Shown one piece after another: positions 12,060 to 24,160 of a stretch of 64,000 bases of DNA (the stretch's first letter is position 1; every line of letters starts with the position of its first letter). Source of the DNA: Rhizophagus clarus (lineage: Eukaryota; Glomeromycota; Glomeromycetes; Glomerales; Glomeraceae); NCBI GenBank assembly GCA_015698045.1, contig BLAL01000034.1, forward strand, positions 806,001-870,000, given 5' to 3'. The notes below the pieces were generated by a model. It did not search any database. It was given only the letters and a program-made list of their open reading frames with translations, and was not told the origin of the DNA. The translations under genes and the position numbers were made by a program.

Positions 12060-15000
12060 TTTATTGATAATTATAATAGTTATTTTATTTTTCTCGATAT
12101 GAACTCACATGATACCCCGATCAATATCTTTAAAATTTGCTGGTAACTTATCTGGTAATTTACTGATTTACAACTCTAGATTGTTTGTTCCATTTGAATT
12201 ATCTCATTCTTTTTACTGAAGATCATAGAATCATTTTCAACAGATTCTTTATCAACTTGATATCGATCATATATAAATTCTCTAGCACTTTCTAAAACTA
12301 CTTCCAATTTCAGATCATTACATTGAACTCTTAAATATTCGGAAGCTTTTTCAAAAATATTAATCTAATCATAGCGATAATTTAATGCTATATAACGTAG
12401 GTATCAAATTATACAAGCACTAGCCCATAAATGTTCAATTTCCTTAACACTTTCATTCTTAAGGTAAGTTTGAAATTCTTTTTTAAAGTCTTCAGTGTTT
12501 TCAAACCCAAGTAATTTGGCAGTTTTGTTAAGAGGAATACAACCATCAGGTACAGATATACAGTATTCGATAATCGATTTTAAAATTGTTTTGTATCAAT
12601 TTTTGATAATTTCGATTATCGTAAAATCGATTCCAATCCCTATATAGACCATCTTCAAATTTCTTAATAATTTTGGCAGTTTCAGCTACAAATAAATTTC
12701 CATCCATAACCTCGAAGGCAATGTTTTCTCCAGTACCATGAATTGGGACACAAAACTTCTTCCAATTCTGGCTCAGTTATTTCTGAAATAGTACGAGTTT
12801 GAATTATTTCTTGACCAAAACCATCAAGAAACTTTAATATAAGGATCTGGTTTTGATAAAATGAACTTTGAAGTTGATTTTGAAAGACTTTCGGGCACTT
12901 TTAATTTTAATTTTGAGAAGCCCAACAATGACTTGATCCATTACAATAGCTTTATTTTCATTCATTATTCCTTCTTCTTCGATTTTCTTTTTTATGTTTG
13001 AAGGAATATTATCTGGGTTAAGAGTCAGAATAGATTTGATAGATTCTCCTTTCAATGTATCAGCATCAACATTGAATCTTTTTATGATAAATATTCTTGC
13101 AGCTCTAAGGAGTTCTTCAATTTGTTTATCTTTTACCTGTTCAGTAATCCATTTTGATGTAATTTGATATTTATCAAACCACTCCTCTCTGAAATCGACC
13201 ATTACGTATCTCATATGCCAAATCATTATAGCTGAGCTAAATAAGTTGATATCAAATTTTGAAATTTTTGAATAAAATGAGAAATGAGTTTCCAATACTT
13301 TCTTTGCTTCTTTAGCTGAACTGAACCCAAGAGTATCAGTCAAATGATTGTCAAATTCAAAACAATCTGATTCTTTTTGAGAGCTCAAGAAATGACGTGG
13401 TGAGTACAAATTAATTTCTTTGATGGAACTGATTGAATTGTTAAATATTATTTCAGTTAATAAAATAATCTCAAAATTTTTTTTTTAGAAGTGAAAATGA
13501 TTGAGCATACCAATAATACCGAGACTCCTTATTTGTAGTTCACTTTCCATTCAGTGATTTTGAAGTGTTCGATGACGAATGATAATATAATCGATCTTTG
13601 GTTTCAATATCTGTAACGTTTTCACTGAAGTAGGTTTCAACTTTTGCATGAGTTGTTATCCATTCACCTACACGTTTCCATAAAAGAGCTATGAGGAATG
13701 CTAGAAAAGGGATAAGAAAACAAAAAATTTAATTTAAAATGAGTAAAAAACAACTTTGCAAAAATTACATATTAATAGGAAAGAGAGATAAAGTCACCTA
13801 TAATTAATGCGGTACTTCAAGTATTAATATGGAGAGCTTTTACTCTATAATAACCTTCTTTTTCTATATAAACGGTCACCAATTCATCATTAGAATCAAA
13901 ATTAAATAATTTTGCCAATTTATCATTTAATTCGAAGCCGTCATCTGGGTTCTGATAAGTTATCAAAATATATAAATGATTGAGGGCGATTGTGATTTTA
14001 GAAATAATAATTGCTATATAATCTTGTTCTTTATAGGAATGGAAGTCGGCAACAAAATGAAGTTTCCTTTGTTAGGTCTTAATTCAACAATACAATCTAT
14101 TATTTTTCCTGTAACAGCACCACTGCTTAAAACCCTAATAAAGTCTCAGAAGTCGCAAGATTTTTAGCATTGACAATATTAATTCGCGCAATACTATAAA
14201 GTTTTTTAGCTAATTCGATAAGAAATTACACATTAATAAAATATACTCTTAGATACTAAACAATTTAAATAAATTAATATTCCAATACTTCTACTAACTG
14301 AGGCTCCACCCTTTCTAATGAAATCAATCTTATCAGCAATATATAGAATAAATTGTCAATCCAATCGCATGACTTCCACTTTAACACTATATTGTTTTAA
14401 TAAACGGTTTAATGATTTTAAAGGCTTCTTGCTCAATTTTTTCTTTTCTTTTAAATTGCAACCATAACCATTCGTAACTCCTTAAATAAAATTCTTTCCA
14501 TTCAGTTCTATAATCTACCCCAACAAAACAAAAGTAATACAATACGAGTATAGTAACCCACAATTGGGTTTCATAACTCGCGATTTTTGAAATTTTAGGT
14601 CGAGAGTTAATATGTCGAGTAAGCGCTGTATGAAGTTGCTCTGAACTATTGAATGAAAATAATTTTGCAAGTTCATCACTGGCTTGGAACGCACCAGTGC
14701 TAGTTTGATGCCCAATCGTACGAGTAATTCTGAGGCCTTGACATGTGCTCGGGTAATAATTGGTTTATCTTAAAAGTAATATACAAATATATTTATGTAT
14801 ACTGTATATAAATTCTCTAATTAATATGATAGGCAATGTGAATTACTTACCATCAATTATTTTAATTTCAAATCTGTCACGTACGGTCTTTCTTCCACTA
14901 CAATTTCTTCGATTTCAAAATCACCTCCTAATTCTTCACTAATATATCATTTATATCATTCTAAACGTTCATAAATACTACCAATCTTTCAATAAAACCA

Positions 15001-15780
15001 TAATACCTATAAAGTAATAACGATAATCATTATAATAACGTGATTAAAAAAACAACAATAATAAATATATTTTTTTGATATAAAAAAAATATAGTGATCA
15101 AAACCTATCAAACTAGTAGTCCAGATTTTCTTACTAGTATTGTTTATGATTCTCTCATATTGAATATTATTTTGTATAAATTAAATAGGTCTTCTGTATC
15201 AGAATAAACAAACAAGTTTGCTAACGTGTTAGAAGGAGGGAAGCTACCATTTGGTGCTTGCAAATAAGGATATAAAGTGTTGATTTGTCAAAGGGTTTTT
15301 CCTTAAGATTAGTAAGGAAATCTACTGTTGGTTTTGGTAAAGCATCTAAATTTAAAGGGATAAATTTTGCTCTGTAATGAAGTTTTCCTTGAATTGAAAG
15401 GTCGGCCCATCTAAATATAATTAAAAAAGGAATATTAACCTTCAATTAATTAAAAAAAAACCAATGATTTTAACGTTCATACTTACCTTTCAATGTCATC
15501 TGGTGTTCCTTCATGTACATTAAGTGAAACTTCTTTAACAAGTTCCTTAGTAACTTCAAAAGTACAATAATTAGGTTGTTTGTCTTGAGAAAAAACTTTA
15601 AAATCCATCACTTCCAAAATGAATTTATCACCAATATTTTTTGCCGGTAAGTAATGAACTTCATCCCAGACAGGATTCAAATTATTGTCGATAAATTTAG
15701 TCTGGGCAATAATATCCTGACTACGCTCATCAGCCTCATGAAAAACTCGAACATATGGAGCGGATTTTCCTTAAGACAAA
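12060..15780 (-). pseudogene. decayed C2 + VWA5A-like repeat gene
   Basis: Inverted paralogue of the 4844-7044 gene, read from 15780 downward. It has a C2 domain (15774-15490, LNPVWDE), the linker exon (15414-15180, WADLSIQGKLHYRAKF) and a second linker (15000-14845, ELGGDFEIEEIV). Four helical modules follow. R1 is at about 14705-14395 (DELAKLFSF, LWVTILVLYY, DYRTEW). R2 is at 13950-13520 (DGFELNDKLAKLFNF). R3 is at 13409-13030 (TLGFSSAKEA, MIWHMRYVMVDFREEW). R4 is at 12560-12240 (GCIPLNKTAKLLGF). A second, broken C2 piece lies at 12830-12640. The module pattern (DGxxxLNxxLAxLLGF, then W-A-x3-L-x2-YL, then EWxxxxxKAxxWL) resembles the C-terminal domain of VWA5A/VIT proteins; this is pattern-level recognition. 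Stops replace expected Trp codons in R4 and there are frameshifts, so it is not functional as read. The lectin segment is absent. Confidence 0.65.
12557..12641. mobile_element. ~85-bp MITE inside VWA5A-like module
   Basis: On the - strand the insert begins AGGGATTGGAATCGATTTTA and ends near TCGATTATCGAATACTG. The words ATCGATTTTA and TAATCGATTTTA form imperfect inverted ends. It interrupts the expected path from the broken second C2 piece into module R4. Flanking TATAT-type sequence hides the exact target duplication. Confidence 0.4.
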
Positions 15781-15834
15781 AAAGTTTGAAATGAGAACTT
15801 TTTGAATAATACTTGTATTAGTATAGAAAATATC

Positions 15835-17590
15835 GACAAGTCCAAAATCTCGAAAATAACATCTCGATAGGTCAAAATCTTGACAGGAGAGATACTATAT
15901 TAATATTTATTATTACGATATAAAACGAGTTCATGTTTAAAGGGGTATTAGGGTATTAATATAAATGCCGATGTAAGATTTCACTTTATTAACCGAAATT
16001 TTGTCTTTTTTTTTAATCACTTAGTCCTAGTTAGCAAAAATTATTTGTCTGGTTATTGCAATCGATTCATGACAACAGTCTTATTGATGGTCGGACAATG
16101 TCTTTTTTTTAAGAAACCAATTTATTTATTTATTTATTTATTTTTTAAAAAAATAAAAATTAAACCTGATAATTTTTTAATGTTAAATTTTTTATAACAA
16201 AATTAATAAATAATTTAATGAACAGTCTGCTGTTTGTTATATAAAAAAAATATTTTATTACTGTTTTTGGCAAAATCCAATTTGCGAGTGACTTTTTGTG
16301 TTGAAAATGCAAATCATCCTTTTAGACAGGTTTTTAATGTTTTTATATCAGATTTTTTTTTGTAAATTAAATATTCATACACTAATTTACATTTTACATG
16401 ATACCTTATCCTAAAAAAAAAAAAAAAAAAAAATTTATATCTCATTGATACAGTAGGTAGTCACTATGCGGATTTTTTTTCGTATGAAAAGAAAAGTAAC
16501 AAAAAATAGTAAAATGAAGAAAAATTGATTTTTCAATAAATAACATGCGTTAAAAATACTTGATAAGATATTTTTGATACTGAAACTGATGATTCACAAA
16601 AAAAATTTGATTATAAATTCGTCTAAAGGGTGATTCATACCTTAATTAATCCGATGTTCATTTCTATTTACTGCACCAAGGTAATAGTTTTAGACTAATT
16701 GAAATTTAAAAGTATAAAATTGCAGACACAATAACGAATAGCCCTGTTCAACTCCTGTCATTTGGTTTGTGTTGTGCGGTTGCTCAAAAAAATATTGGTC
16801 TAAAAGGTCAGTCACGTAAGAATACAGATTCGAAACAAATTTTTTGTTTGATTTTTTTCAGTTTTTCTTTATTAAGGATTTTTGAAGTTCAATTTCAAAA
16901 CTAGTTTCCTAAATCAGTTTTGAGAATGTTAATAACTTGTCATTTTACATATAAAAGATAAGAAATTTTTAACAAATTTATTAAGAAATAGGGGAGGTTT
17001 TTTTTATTTTTTAGAACATCATTAACAGTTCTTTTCAGTATTTTGTCTTTAGAATGGCTTTTAGACTTGAATTTTGATCTGAAACTCCAGAATTGTAAAT
17101 GGGGACATTACTAATGTTCCTTTTATTATTTTGTCTTTAGAATGGCTCTTAGACTTGAATTTTGATCTGAAACTCCAGAATTGTAAATGATAGATGATGA
17201 CTCTCAGATTTGAATTTTGGCCTGAAACTCCAGAATTGTAAGTGTAGGAGAAGACTTGGTTTTTTTTTATTTTCTTTAATTTTTGAGAATGTTACTAAAT
17301 ACTAATGTTCTCTTTTTGTTTTTTACTTTATTATCAGGATAATATTAAAAATGTATAATATGGCTATCAGGTATATGAAATTTGTCCGATAGTCCGTTAT
17401 TCAACCTGTGTTTGCTATTCTTTAGTTATAATAGCAAATATAAGATTGTAATATATTATTATTAATTAAATCAATTTATTTCTATTGTATTAAATGGGAT
17501 TTTAACTAGATTTTGGCCTGTCGAGATATTGTATTTCGAATTTTGGACTTGTTGTACAGTACCTATCGGGATTTGGTATCTTGTTAGTTT
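15835..17590. mobile_element. 1.7-kb non-autonomous TIR element
   Basis: The left end (15836-15890: ACAAGTCCAAAATCTCG...ATCTCGATAGGTC) is the inverted partner of the right end (17514-17553: GGCCTGTCGAGATATTG...TTTTGGACTTGT). Another right end of the same family lies at 22345-22395. The interior has no transposase but has a tandem exon-like array (17035-17250). It lies just outside the 5' limit of the inverted C2 gene copy. Confidence 0.55.
17035..17250 (+). repeat. tandem exon-like array (three units)
   Basis: Three units of 50-100 bp share the core TTGAATTTTGATCTGAAACT, followed by CCAGAATTG. The first two are preceded by 'tgtctttag' (acceptor-like); all end in GTAAAT or GTAAGT (donor-like). 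The pattern is intron-exon-intron copied in tandem. No long frame joins them. Confidence 0.6.
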
Positions 17591-18318
17591 ATATAAAAAA
17601 TTGATTTAACGATTATTATAAACCGTGGAAGATTATCTTATCCGCCATCATAAGAGGATGTTTGTACTGTACATTCGTCTAAGGATCAACATCGCTAAGT
17701 TGAGATCATGTGAATCTGTACATTACCGACTCATTTTATCGACTCATTTACTATTTCACTACCCATCTCAGTTATGAAAATTAAAATACATGTTTTAACA
17801 TAAAATTTTTTTTTTTTTACCACAATATATAAAATTACTTGGCGACTCTGTCACCATGATGACGTGATTTAATAAAATTTTGATTGGTTAATTTTACAGG
17901 GCGTTAACTTTTCACCATTTTTCGTAAACATAGAAAATTTTTATTATAGACACTGATATTCTGACAATGTTAAAGTTAAATTAAAAATCTGTTGCTGTTA
18001 AATTATTTTATGCTTTATTATTAAAAAAAAATGTTGATGATAAATCCAAAGTCAAAAATTTTGCAATTAACAAAGCTTAAAATATAACAACACAATAACA
18101 ATAAAAAAAATAAATAAAAAGGGATAGAGTGGAGCAAAAGGGAATTATGGAAAACAAAGGAGAAAAAAAGTGAATGAACGAAACAAGAGAACAAAAGGGG
18201 AGAAAAAGTGGGTTGAAGATGAAATAAAAAAATAGATGAAAATGGAATAAAAGATAAGAAGTTGATTTATTCTGTACGCTTCTTCATTTCTGAAATTTCA
18301 CAATCAACAATAAACTTG

Positions 18319-18566
18319 TTAATTACAAACAGTATGCTCAAGAAGTAGACAACATGAATGATCTTTAAAAATAAAATATATTAGATTACATATAATTATA
18401 TAAAAGATTGAGTATAGACTATTAATATAATATATCTAGGATACGTACCTATACATATGTAATCAGGAGGACAATTACTATCATTATCACAATATTGTGC
18501 TTTTGTCGAGAATGTTAAATAAACAATAATAACGGCAACAGTGAACAAAGAAAGGTTGAATTTCAT
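18319..18566 (-). CDS. small secreted cysteine-rich protein A
   Basis: Two exons (18566-18449 and 18362-18319) with a GTACGT donor and TTTTTAAAG acceptor; the joined frame is 53 residues. A clear signal peptide (MKFNLSLFTVAVIIVYLTFS, likely cut after TKA) leads to a mature part of about 30 residues with cysteines at C-x5-C-x5-C-x4-CC and a last Cys near the C-terminus. The intron falls in phase 1 just after the third Cys. I know no named family for it. Secreted mini-proteins with this spacing often form disulfide knots, and in symbiotic fungi such proteins are effector candidates (inference). The paralogue at 22897-23147 differs at several mature residues. Start chosen as the only ATG that gives the signal peptide. 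Confidence 0.75.
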
Positions 18567-18644
18567 TTTGATTTTTTTGTTGAATTTTTACTTTCTGTAG
18601 AAAAGAAATTTTTTTCTATTTTTCAAATGATAGAGAGTTGAACG

Positions 18645-18659
18645 TATTTATATATATAT
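18645..18659 (-). promoter_or_regulatory. TATA-like box of secreted protein A
   Basis: On the - strand it reads ATATATATATAAATA, about 80 bases upstream of the ATG at 18566. The same element is kept at the same distance in copy B. Confidence 0.4.
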
Positions 18660-19205
18660 GAAATTTGGGTAGCTTAGTGCTTAAATCAAAACTATATCTG
18701 GTCCCATAGTAAAAGATTTTTTCTCGTGATCGTTATTTTTTAATAAATAAGTTTCTTATTAATATTGATGAAATTCCCCATTTTACTAACTTTGTATTCT
18801 TTTCAATATTTTCTTTCAAAATTCTGCAAAAATATTACATCTTTCATGTAATAGAATGCTTTTTCCAATAAAAAAAGTATTTAAATTTCGACAATAATAA
18901 GTATTTACTCTTGGATACATTTTCCATAAGAAAAAAAAAATTTTTCTTTAATACTTTTTGGAAAAGCGAGCTATTATGTTATTTCTTTAAGTTATTATGT
19001 ACTCTTTGCATTTATTAGAATTCAAAAAAAAAAAAGAATATTAATAAGGGATTTTTTTCTGACAAAAGAGTATAAAATCCCGAATTTGATATATTAATTT
19101 GATTGTCATTATTATTAATAAATTTTTATGAGATCATATATAGTTTTGACACCTCCCACCCCAGTAGATTGTAAGTTCTGCACGTGCAAAGGCGTAGATC
19201 GTAAA

Positions 19206-19640
19206 CGTGGGGTTCATTTAATGTCAAACATTCCTCATCTTTTATTCAAAATGCTTTGTTCGTGTCCGCTATAAGCTTGCGTCTGATGATAGCAATCAGG
19301 TGACAAGCGAATAAACGGACAATCAAACTCCATTTTTCTTGAAAAATAGATAATTGCGGCAAAATGGTATTCCCATAACTGATAAGAAATCACACGTCCC
19401 ATGGTAAAAGTTTTTGCTAATGTAATCTTGAAATTAAGATCCAGTGAAATCATTACTCTTTTTTAACTGCTAGACACACATATATATTAACCATAATAAT
19501 CTTTTATCTTCTTAATTATTTCATCTAATAAACAATCATGACTACTACACTCTCAACTATGAATGATGATATAGTCCATTATTAACTGGTTTTGCCAGTG
19601 CAAGGAAAGCATTTTCAATACCGAATATTTAGTATTCTTA
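19206..19640. other. unassigned, no gene supported
   Basis: A - frame of 72 residues (19235-19453) lacks any recognised motif. This sequence differs from what follows the duplicated block in copy B. Confidence 0.35.
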
Positions 19641-19645
19641 TCCTT

Positions 19646-19735
19646 GTCGAACCCTTATCCTGTCGAACCCTTTTCCTTGTCGAACCCTTATCCTTATCGA
19701 ACCCTTATCCTTGTCGAACCCTTATCCTTGTCTCG
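19646..19735 (+). repeat. 17-bp tandem repeat
   Basis: About five units of CTTATCCTTGTCGAACC with small changes. The word TTATCCTTGT returns at 21180-21189, on the other side of the TIR element at 19792-21176, as if the element had split or duplicated it. Confidence 0.7.
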
Positions 19736-19791
19736 ACAACCATTTTCCTGACGTAACCTTTCCCGACAATGATTTCCCAACATGGCAAAAA

Positions 19792-21176
19792 CCTGACTAG
19801 ACATTTTCCCGAATACTACTTTTTCCCCAACATGACATTATTCCGACGATAAGTATCCCGACAAACAAATTCCCAACATGACAATTTTCTGATCTATAAA
19901 AATACTCGATTTTACTGAAAAAAAAAAATAAAGATTAAAAAAATATTGTTTATTATAAATTATTTAATTTACTTTTCATGCAATATCTTAATTTTTTTTT
20001 TATTAAATGAAAAATAAAATTATACGTTCGATCAATTATAATAAAAATACTGAAAACAATTTTGTGAGACTGTACTAATAAAGTATCATGTTTCATATAT
20101 GAATATATAAAATATTTTGATTGACGCATCATGCTAAGCCACTTAAGCAATTATTTTTATAATTTTTTTTTATTTTCACAATATTTTAATGGGTGATTAC
20201 TAGCGATTCAACATTAAGCATAATAGAAGTATAATAGCAGTCCCTCACCAAAAACTGCAACTTCACTCCAAACATCTTTATTATTTTTTATTTAACCAAA
20301 AATAAACCAAAGTTCTTTCCAGTATTTTAGATTGCAAAGTTTAACATCATTTAAAAGGTAAACTAACTGTTAAGTTTTACTATATAATATTAACAAGTAA
20401 TAATCACTTATTCTTATTTTTTCCATTATTATAGACTTTATTGGATAAATAAGATATTTTTATATACAGTTAAAGATCATGCATCTTTAAATATTTATAA
20501 CTATAGATAAATGTGTTGGGTTAAAGCAATTTTTGAATAGCAATCAAAGTTGTTTTTCTTGATTGAATTACAGGACACTAAGATTTGATTTTGTTTTTTT
20601 TAAAAAAAAAGATCGGTATAATTATATAAATTTTGTAATATCAATTTTCTGTAACTGATTCGGCTAATTTTTTATTTGAAAATATAATTGTTCAGTGTTT
20701 CTAAATAGTTGGCGAAATTTTCTAATTATTGTAATAAAGTTGTCTATCAAAGACAATACTGTAATAAATTTTTTTTTTGAACGTTTTCGTGATGTAAGTG
20801 TTTTCTATTTTTGGTATTTTATTATTTTTTAGTCTCAACTAAATCGAAAGCAGCTATAATGATAAAAATTATGAAATGGACAACAATTACTTTCTAAATA
20901 GATTATTTTTACCCAATTTATTTTGTATATCTATTAAAACCTATTTGTATAGTTATAATTATTATCAATAAAACTGATTAAATTTTAAAAAAGTTAATAA
21001 ATTTAAAATTTTCAATTTTTATGTTATTGTTAAATATTATATACTAAACCAAGTTACATTTTTTATAAATTGATTTTGGAAAATTGTCATATTGTAAATT
21101 TGTTTGTCGGGATATCTATCATCAGGATAATGTCATGTCAGAAAAAAGTAGTATTCGGGAAAATGTCTAGTCGGGT
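19792..21176. mobile_element. 1.4-kb TIR element, non-autonomous
   Basis: About 105 bp inverted ends: left 19792-19896 (CTGACTAGACATTTTCCCG...), right 21073-21176 whose reverse complement begins CCGACTAGACATTTTCCCG. Both ends carry repeated TTCCCGACA/TTCCCAACA words. The interior is A/T-rich without a transposase frame. Superfamily is not clear; the direct word TTATCCTTGT on both sides may be part of a target duplication. Confidence 0.7.
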
Positions 21177-21419
21177 CTCTTATCCTTGTACAACTCAAAT
21201 AGTAAAAATTGTGAAGATGCCTTAATGTAAAAAATGTGTGAATTGGCATCTAAAAAACTATTCACACATTTGTGGATTTTAATTTATCTCTTTTCAAAAA
21301 ATTATTTGATATTAACAAAAAAAATTTCAGAAAAAAGCAATACTTTGATTAGTAGACTTTATATTTAAAAATTTAATATTTAATTTATTTAAATATTTGA
21401 TTTAAATTTATAGCATATT

Positions 21420-22230
21420 TGCAAAAGCACACGAATACAAATGTGGATATATCGATCAAAAAAGGGATACGGTATAATTGTGCACCAAAGTTAGGTGAAT
21501 TTAGTAATTTACACAAGAAATCTAACGTAATAAATGAATGCTATTTAGTAGTATGCCTTAATAGTACATAGTCTGATGAATGTCGTAAGCAATTCAGACA
21601 ATAATGTTATATTATCCATTATACTGAAATCTTAAATTTCTTTATTAAAGGCCTAAAGCACTATTACATAAAGCTGAAAATCACGTCATCAAAGGAATTA
21701 TAAAAAAGGAAACTGATAATCGTCCGGTTAAATTAATTCTAGAAGATTTACGAGATTATTCATTTATTGTAACAATGTCAGTAGGTAAACATACTAACTA
21801 ACCATCCTCCTCTGCCACCTTGCAAGACATCATACAATATAAGAAGTTAACTTCGAAAAATAATTGATAATGAACACATACTTTATTTGACAGCGAGAAA
21901 GTTTTTAACTGGTATGTTATGACATATATTCATGATTTATGAAAGAATTAAAACTTACAATCTATTTACAACTGATAATTATAAATAGGATCTATGATTA
22001 AAAGTTATTTAAATGGAAAAACAATAAGTGATTTGCATCCATCGTTAAATAATCAATCTAAAATCAATTATTATATTGAGAAAAGTAGGCGCTCACAATA
22101 CCCATTTGGTCAAAACATTTTGGGAGTTGTACATGAATTTATGAAGCATGAAAAAGGTAAAGTTCCATATACAAGGCGGACATCCACATATTGTCACATC
22201 GTTACCGATCATTTGCCGATCATTTATTAA
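21420..22230 (+). pseudogene. decayed coding region, possibly transposase
   Basis: Broken pieces with coding composition: at about 21430 a Cys-containing stretch (HEYKCGYIDQKRD), then 21650-21790 (KAENHVIKGIIKKE), then an open frame 21994-22230 with a basic segment (YYIEKSRRSQYPFG). The order of a small Cys region followed by a basic helical region recalls the N-terminal half of MULE-type transposases, but I see no catalytic motif. It lies before a TIR end at 22345-22395, so it may be the body of that element. Identity is weak. Confidence 0.25.
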
Positions 22231-22896
22231 TAAATTATTCAATTTTGTCACATAAAAATAAATAAATATAAGAATATAAGATTGTAATATATTATTATTA
22301 ATTCAATTTATTTTTATTGTATTAGATGGGATTTTAACTAGATTTTGGCCTGTCGAGATATTGTATTTCGGAATTTTGGACTTGTTGTACCTATCGGGAT
22401 TTGGTGATTTTTGTCGATTGTGTCAGGATTCTAACTTGAGATATTCTAAATAACTTTTCACCATTTTTCGTAAAAATAGAAAATTTTTATTATAGACACT
22501 GATATTCTGACAATGTTAAAGTTATACATGTTAAATTAAAAAATCGATTGCTTTTAAGTTATTTTATGCTTTATTATTAAAAAAAAATGTTGATGATAAA
22601 TCCAAAGTCAAAAATTTTGCAATTAACAAAGCTTAAATATAACAACACAATAAAAAAAAGAACTACAAATAAATAAAAAGGATAGAGTGAAGCAAAAGGG
22701 AATTATAGAAAACAAAGGGATAAAAAAGTGAATGAACGAAACAAAAGAACATAAGCGGAGAAAAAGTGGGTTGAAGGTGAAATAAAAAAATAGATGAAAA
22801 TGGAATAAAAGATAAGAAGTTGATTTATTCTGTACGCTTCTTCATTTCTGAAATTTCACAATCAACAATAAACTTGTTAAAAGTATTGGCAATTTT

Positions 22897-23147
22897 TTAG
22901 TCAATACAAACAGTAGGTTCACTATTGAGACAACATGAATGATCTTTAAAAATAAAATATATTAGATTACATATAATTATATAAAAGATTGAGTATAGAC
23001 TATTAATATAATATATCTAGGATACGTACCTTTACATGAGTAATCAGGAGGACAATTACTATCGTCATCACAATATTCTGCTTTTGTCGAGAATGTTAAA
23101 GAAACAATAATAACGGCAACAGTGAACAAAGAAAGTCTGAATTTCAT
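22897..23147 (-). CDS. small secreted cysteine-rich protein B
   Basis: Two exons (23147-23030 and 22943-22897), 54 residues, same intron position and splice sites as the copy at 18319-18566. Signal peptide MKFRLSLFTVAVIIVSLTFS. The mature part has six cysteines: C-x5-C-x5-C-x4-CC-x7-C, ending EPTVCID. Compared with copy A, changes fall mostly in the mature part and the C-terminal segment differs in length, while the signal and intron are nearly unchanged. That fits a gene diversifying after tandem duplication. Function is unknown; secretion is well supported, disulfide folding is inferred from cysteine number. Confidence 0.75.
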
Positions 23148-23225
23148 TTTGATTTTTTTGTTGAATTTTTACTTTCTGTAGAAAAGAAATTTTTTTCTAT
23201 TTTTCAAATGATAGAGAGTTGAACG

Positions 23226-23240
23226 TATTTATATATATAT
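23226..23240 (-). promoter_or_regulatory. TATA-like box of secreted protein B
   Basis: Same A/T word as upstream of copy A, about 80 bases before the ATG at 23147, inside conserved upstream sequence. Confidence 0.4.
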
Positions 23241-23795
23241 GAAATTTGGGTAGCTTAGTGCTTAAATCAAAACTATATCTGGTCCCATAGTAAAAGATTT
23301 TTTCTCGTGATCGTTATTTTTTAATAAATAAGTTTCTTATTTATATTGATGAAATTCCCCATTTTAATAACTTTGTATTCTTTTCAATATTTTCTTTCAA
23401 AATTCTGCAAAAGTATTACATCTTTCATGTAATAGAATGCTTTTTCCAATAAAAAAAGTATTTAAATTTCGACAATAATAAGTATTTACTCTTGGATACA
23501 TTTTCCATAAGAAAAAAAAAATTTTTCTTTAATACTTTTTGGAAAAGCGAGCTATTATGTTATTCTTTAAGTTATTATGTACTCTTTGCATTTATTAGAA
23601 TTCAAAAAAAAAAGAATATTAATAAGGGATTTTTTCTGACAAAAGAGTACAAAATCCCGAATTTGATATCATACTAATTTGATGGTCATAAAAATCTTTT
23701 TATTGATAAATTTTTATGAGGCCATATATATTGATTCAATTAGACACCCCCTAGTAGATCGTAAGTTCTGCACATGCAAAGGCGTGGATCGTAAT

Positions 23796-24150
23796 TAGGG
23801 ATGGCAACGGTCACGGTTATTAACCGGTCATGACCGGTTATGACCGTGACCGATATCGGTCGGTCAAAGGCTTATGACCGACCGTTTAACCGACCGTTTA
23901 ACCGACTGTTAACCGACCATTTAACTAGCCTTATCCATTTGACATTTCTTTTAACAAATTTAGTCAATAAAAAAGTTAAATAACGGTTTCTTTCGCTAAT
24001 AAAAAACTTTTTAACGTTTTGTCTTGATTAAATTCGTTAAAAAGAAAAAAGTGGTCGGTCAAACGGTCGGTTAAACGGTCGGTCGGTCAAAGGCCCTTAA
24101 CCGGTTATGACCGACCGATAACCGACCGTGACCGACCGTTGCCATCCCTA
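23796..24150. mobile_element. 355-bp hAT-type MITE
   Basis: Ends TAGGGATGGCAACGGTC and, inverted, TAGGGATGGCAACGGTC (right end GACCGTTGCCATCCCTA). The perfect 8 bp target duplication ATCGTAAT is at 23788-23795 and 24151-24158. The subterminal regions are packed with GACCGACCGTT/AACGGTCGGTC words in opposite orientation, likely transposase-binding repeats. There is no coding frame. TIR and 8 bp duplication fit hAT. Confidence 0.9.
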
Positions 24151-24160
24151 ATCGTAATCT

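Larger units (their letters stand above)
17420..19205. repeat. duplicated block, copy A
   Basis: Direct repeat of 22262-23795. Shared parts are the TIR-element end (17420-17560) and, after an unmatched 350 bp, the continuous stretch 17906-19205, nearly identical base for base to 22452-23795. It carries the secreted-protein gene. Differences in the gene are mostly replacements, with one internal difference of a few dozen bases near its 3' end. Confidence 0.85.
22262..23795. repeat. duplicated block, copy B
   Basis: Direct repeat of 17420-19205. It ends exactly where the hAT-type element at 23796 starts. Copy A continues through the matching site with a single ATCGTAA, so copy A is the unoccupied site. 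Confidence 0.85.

Noticed and set aside
19235-19453. 72-residue - frame near the duplicated block
   Set aside because: No signal peptide, motif or paralogue in copy B.
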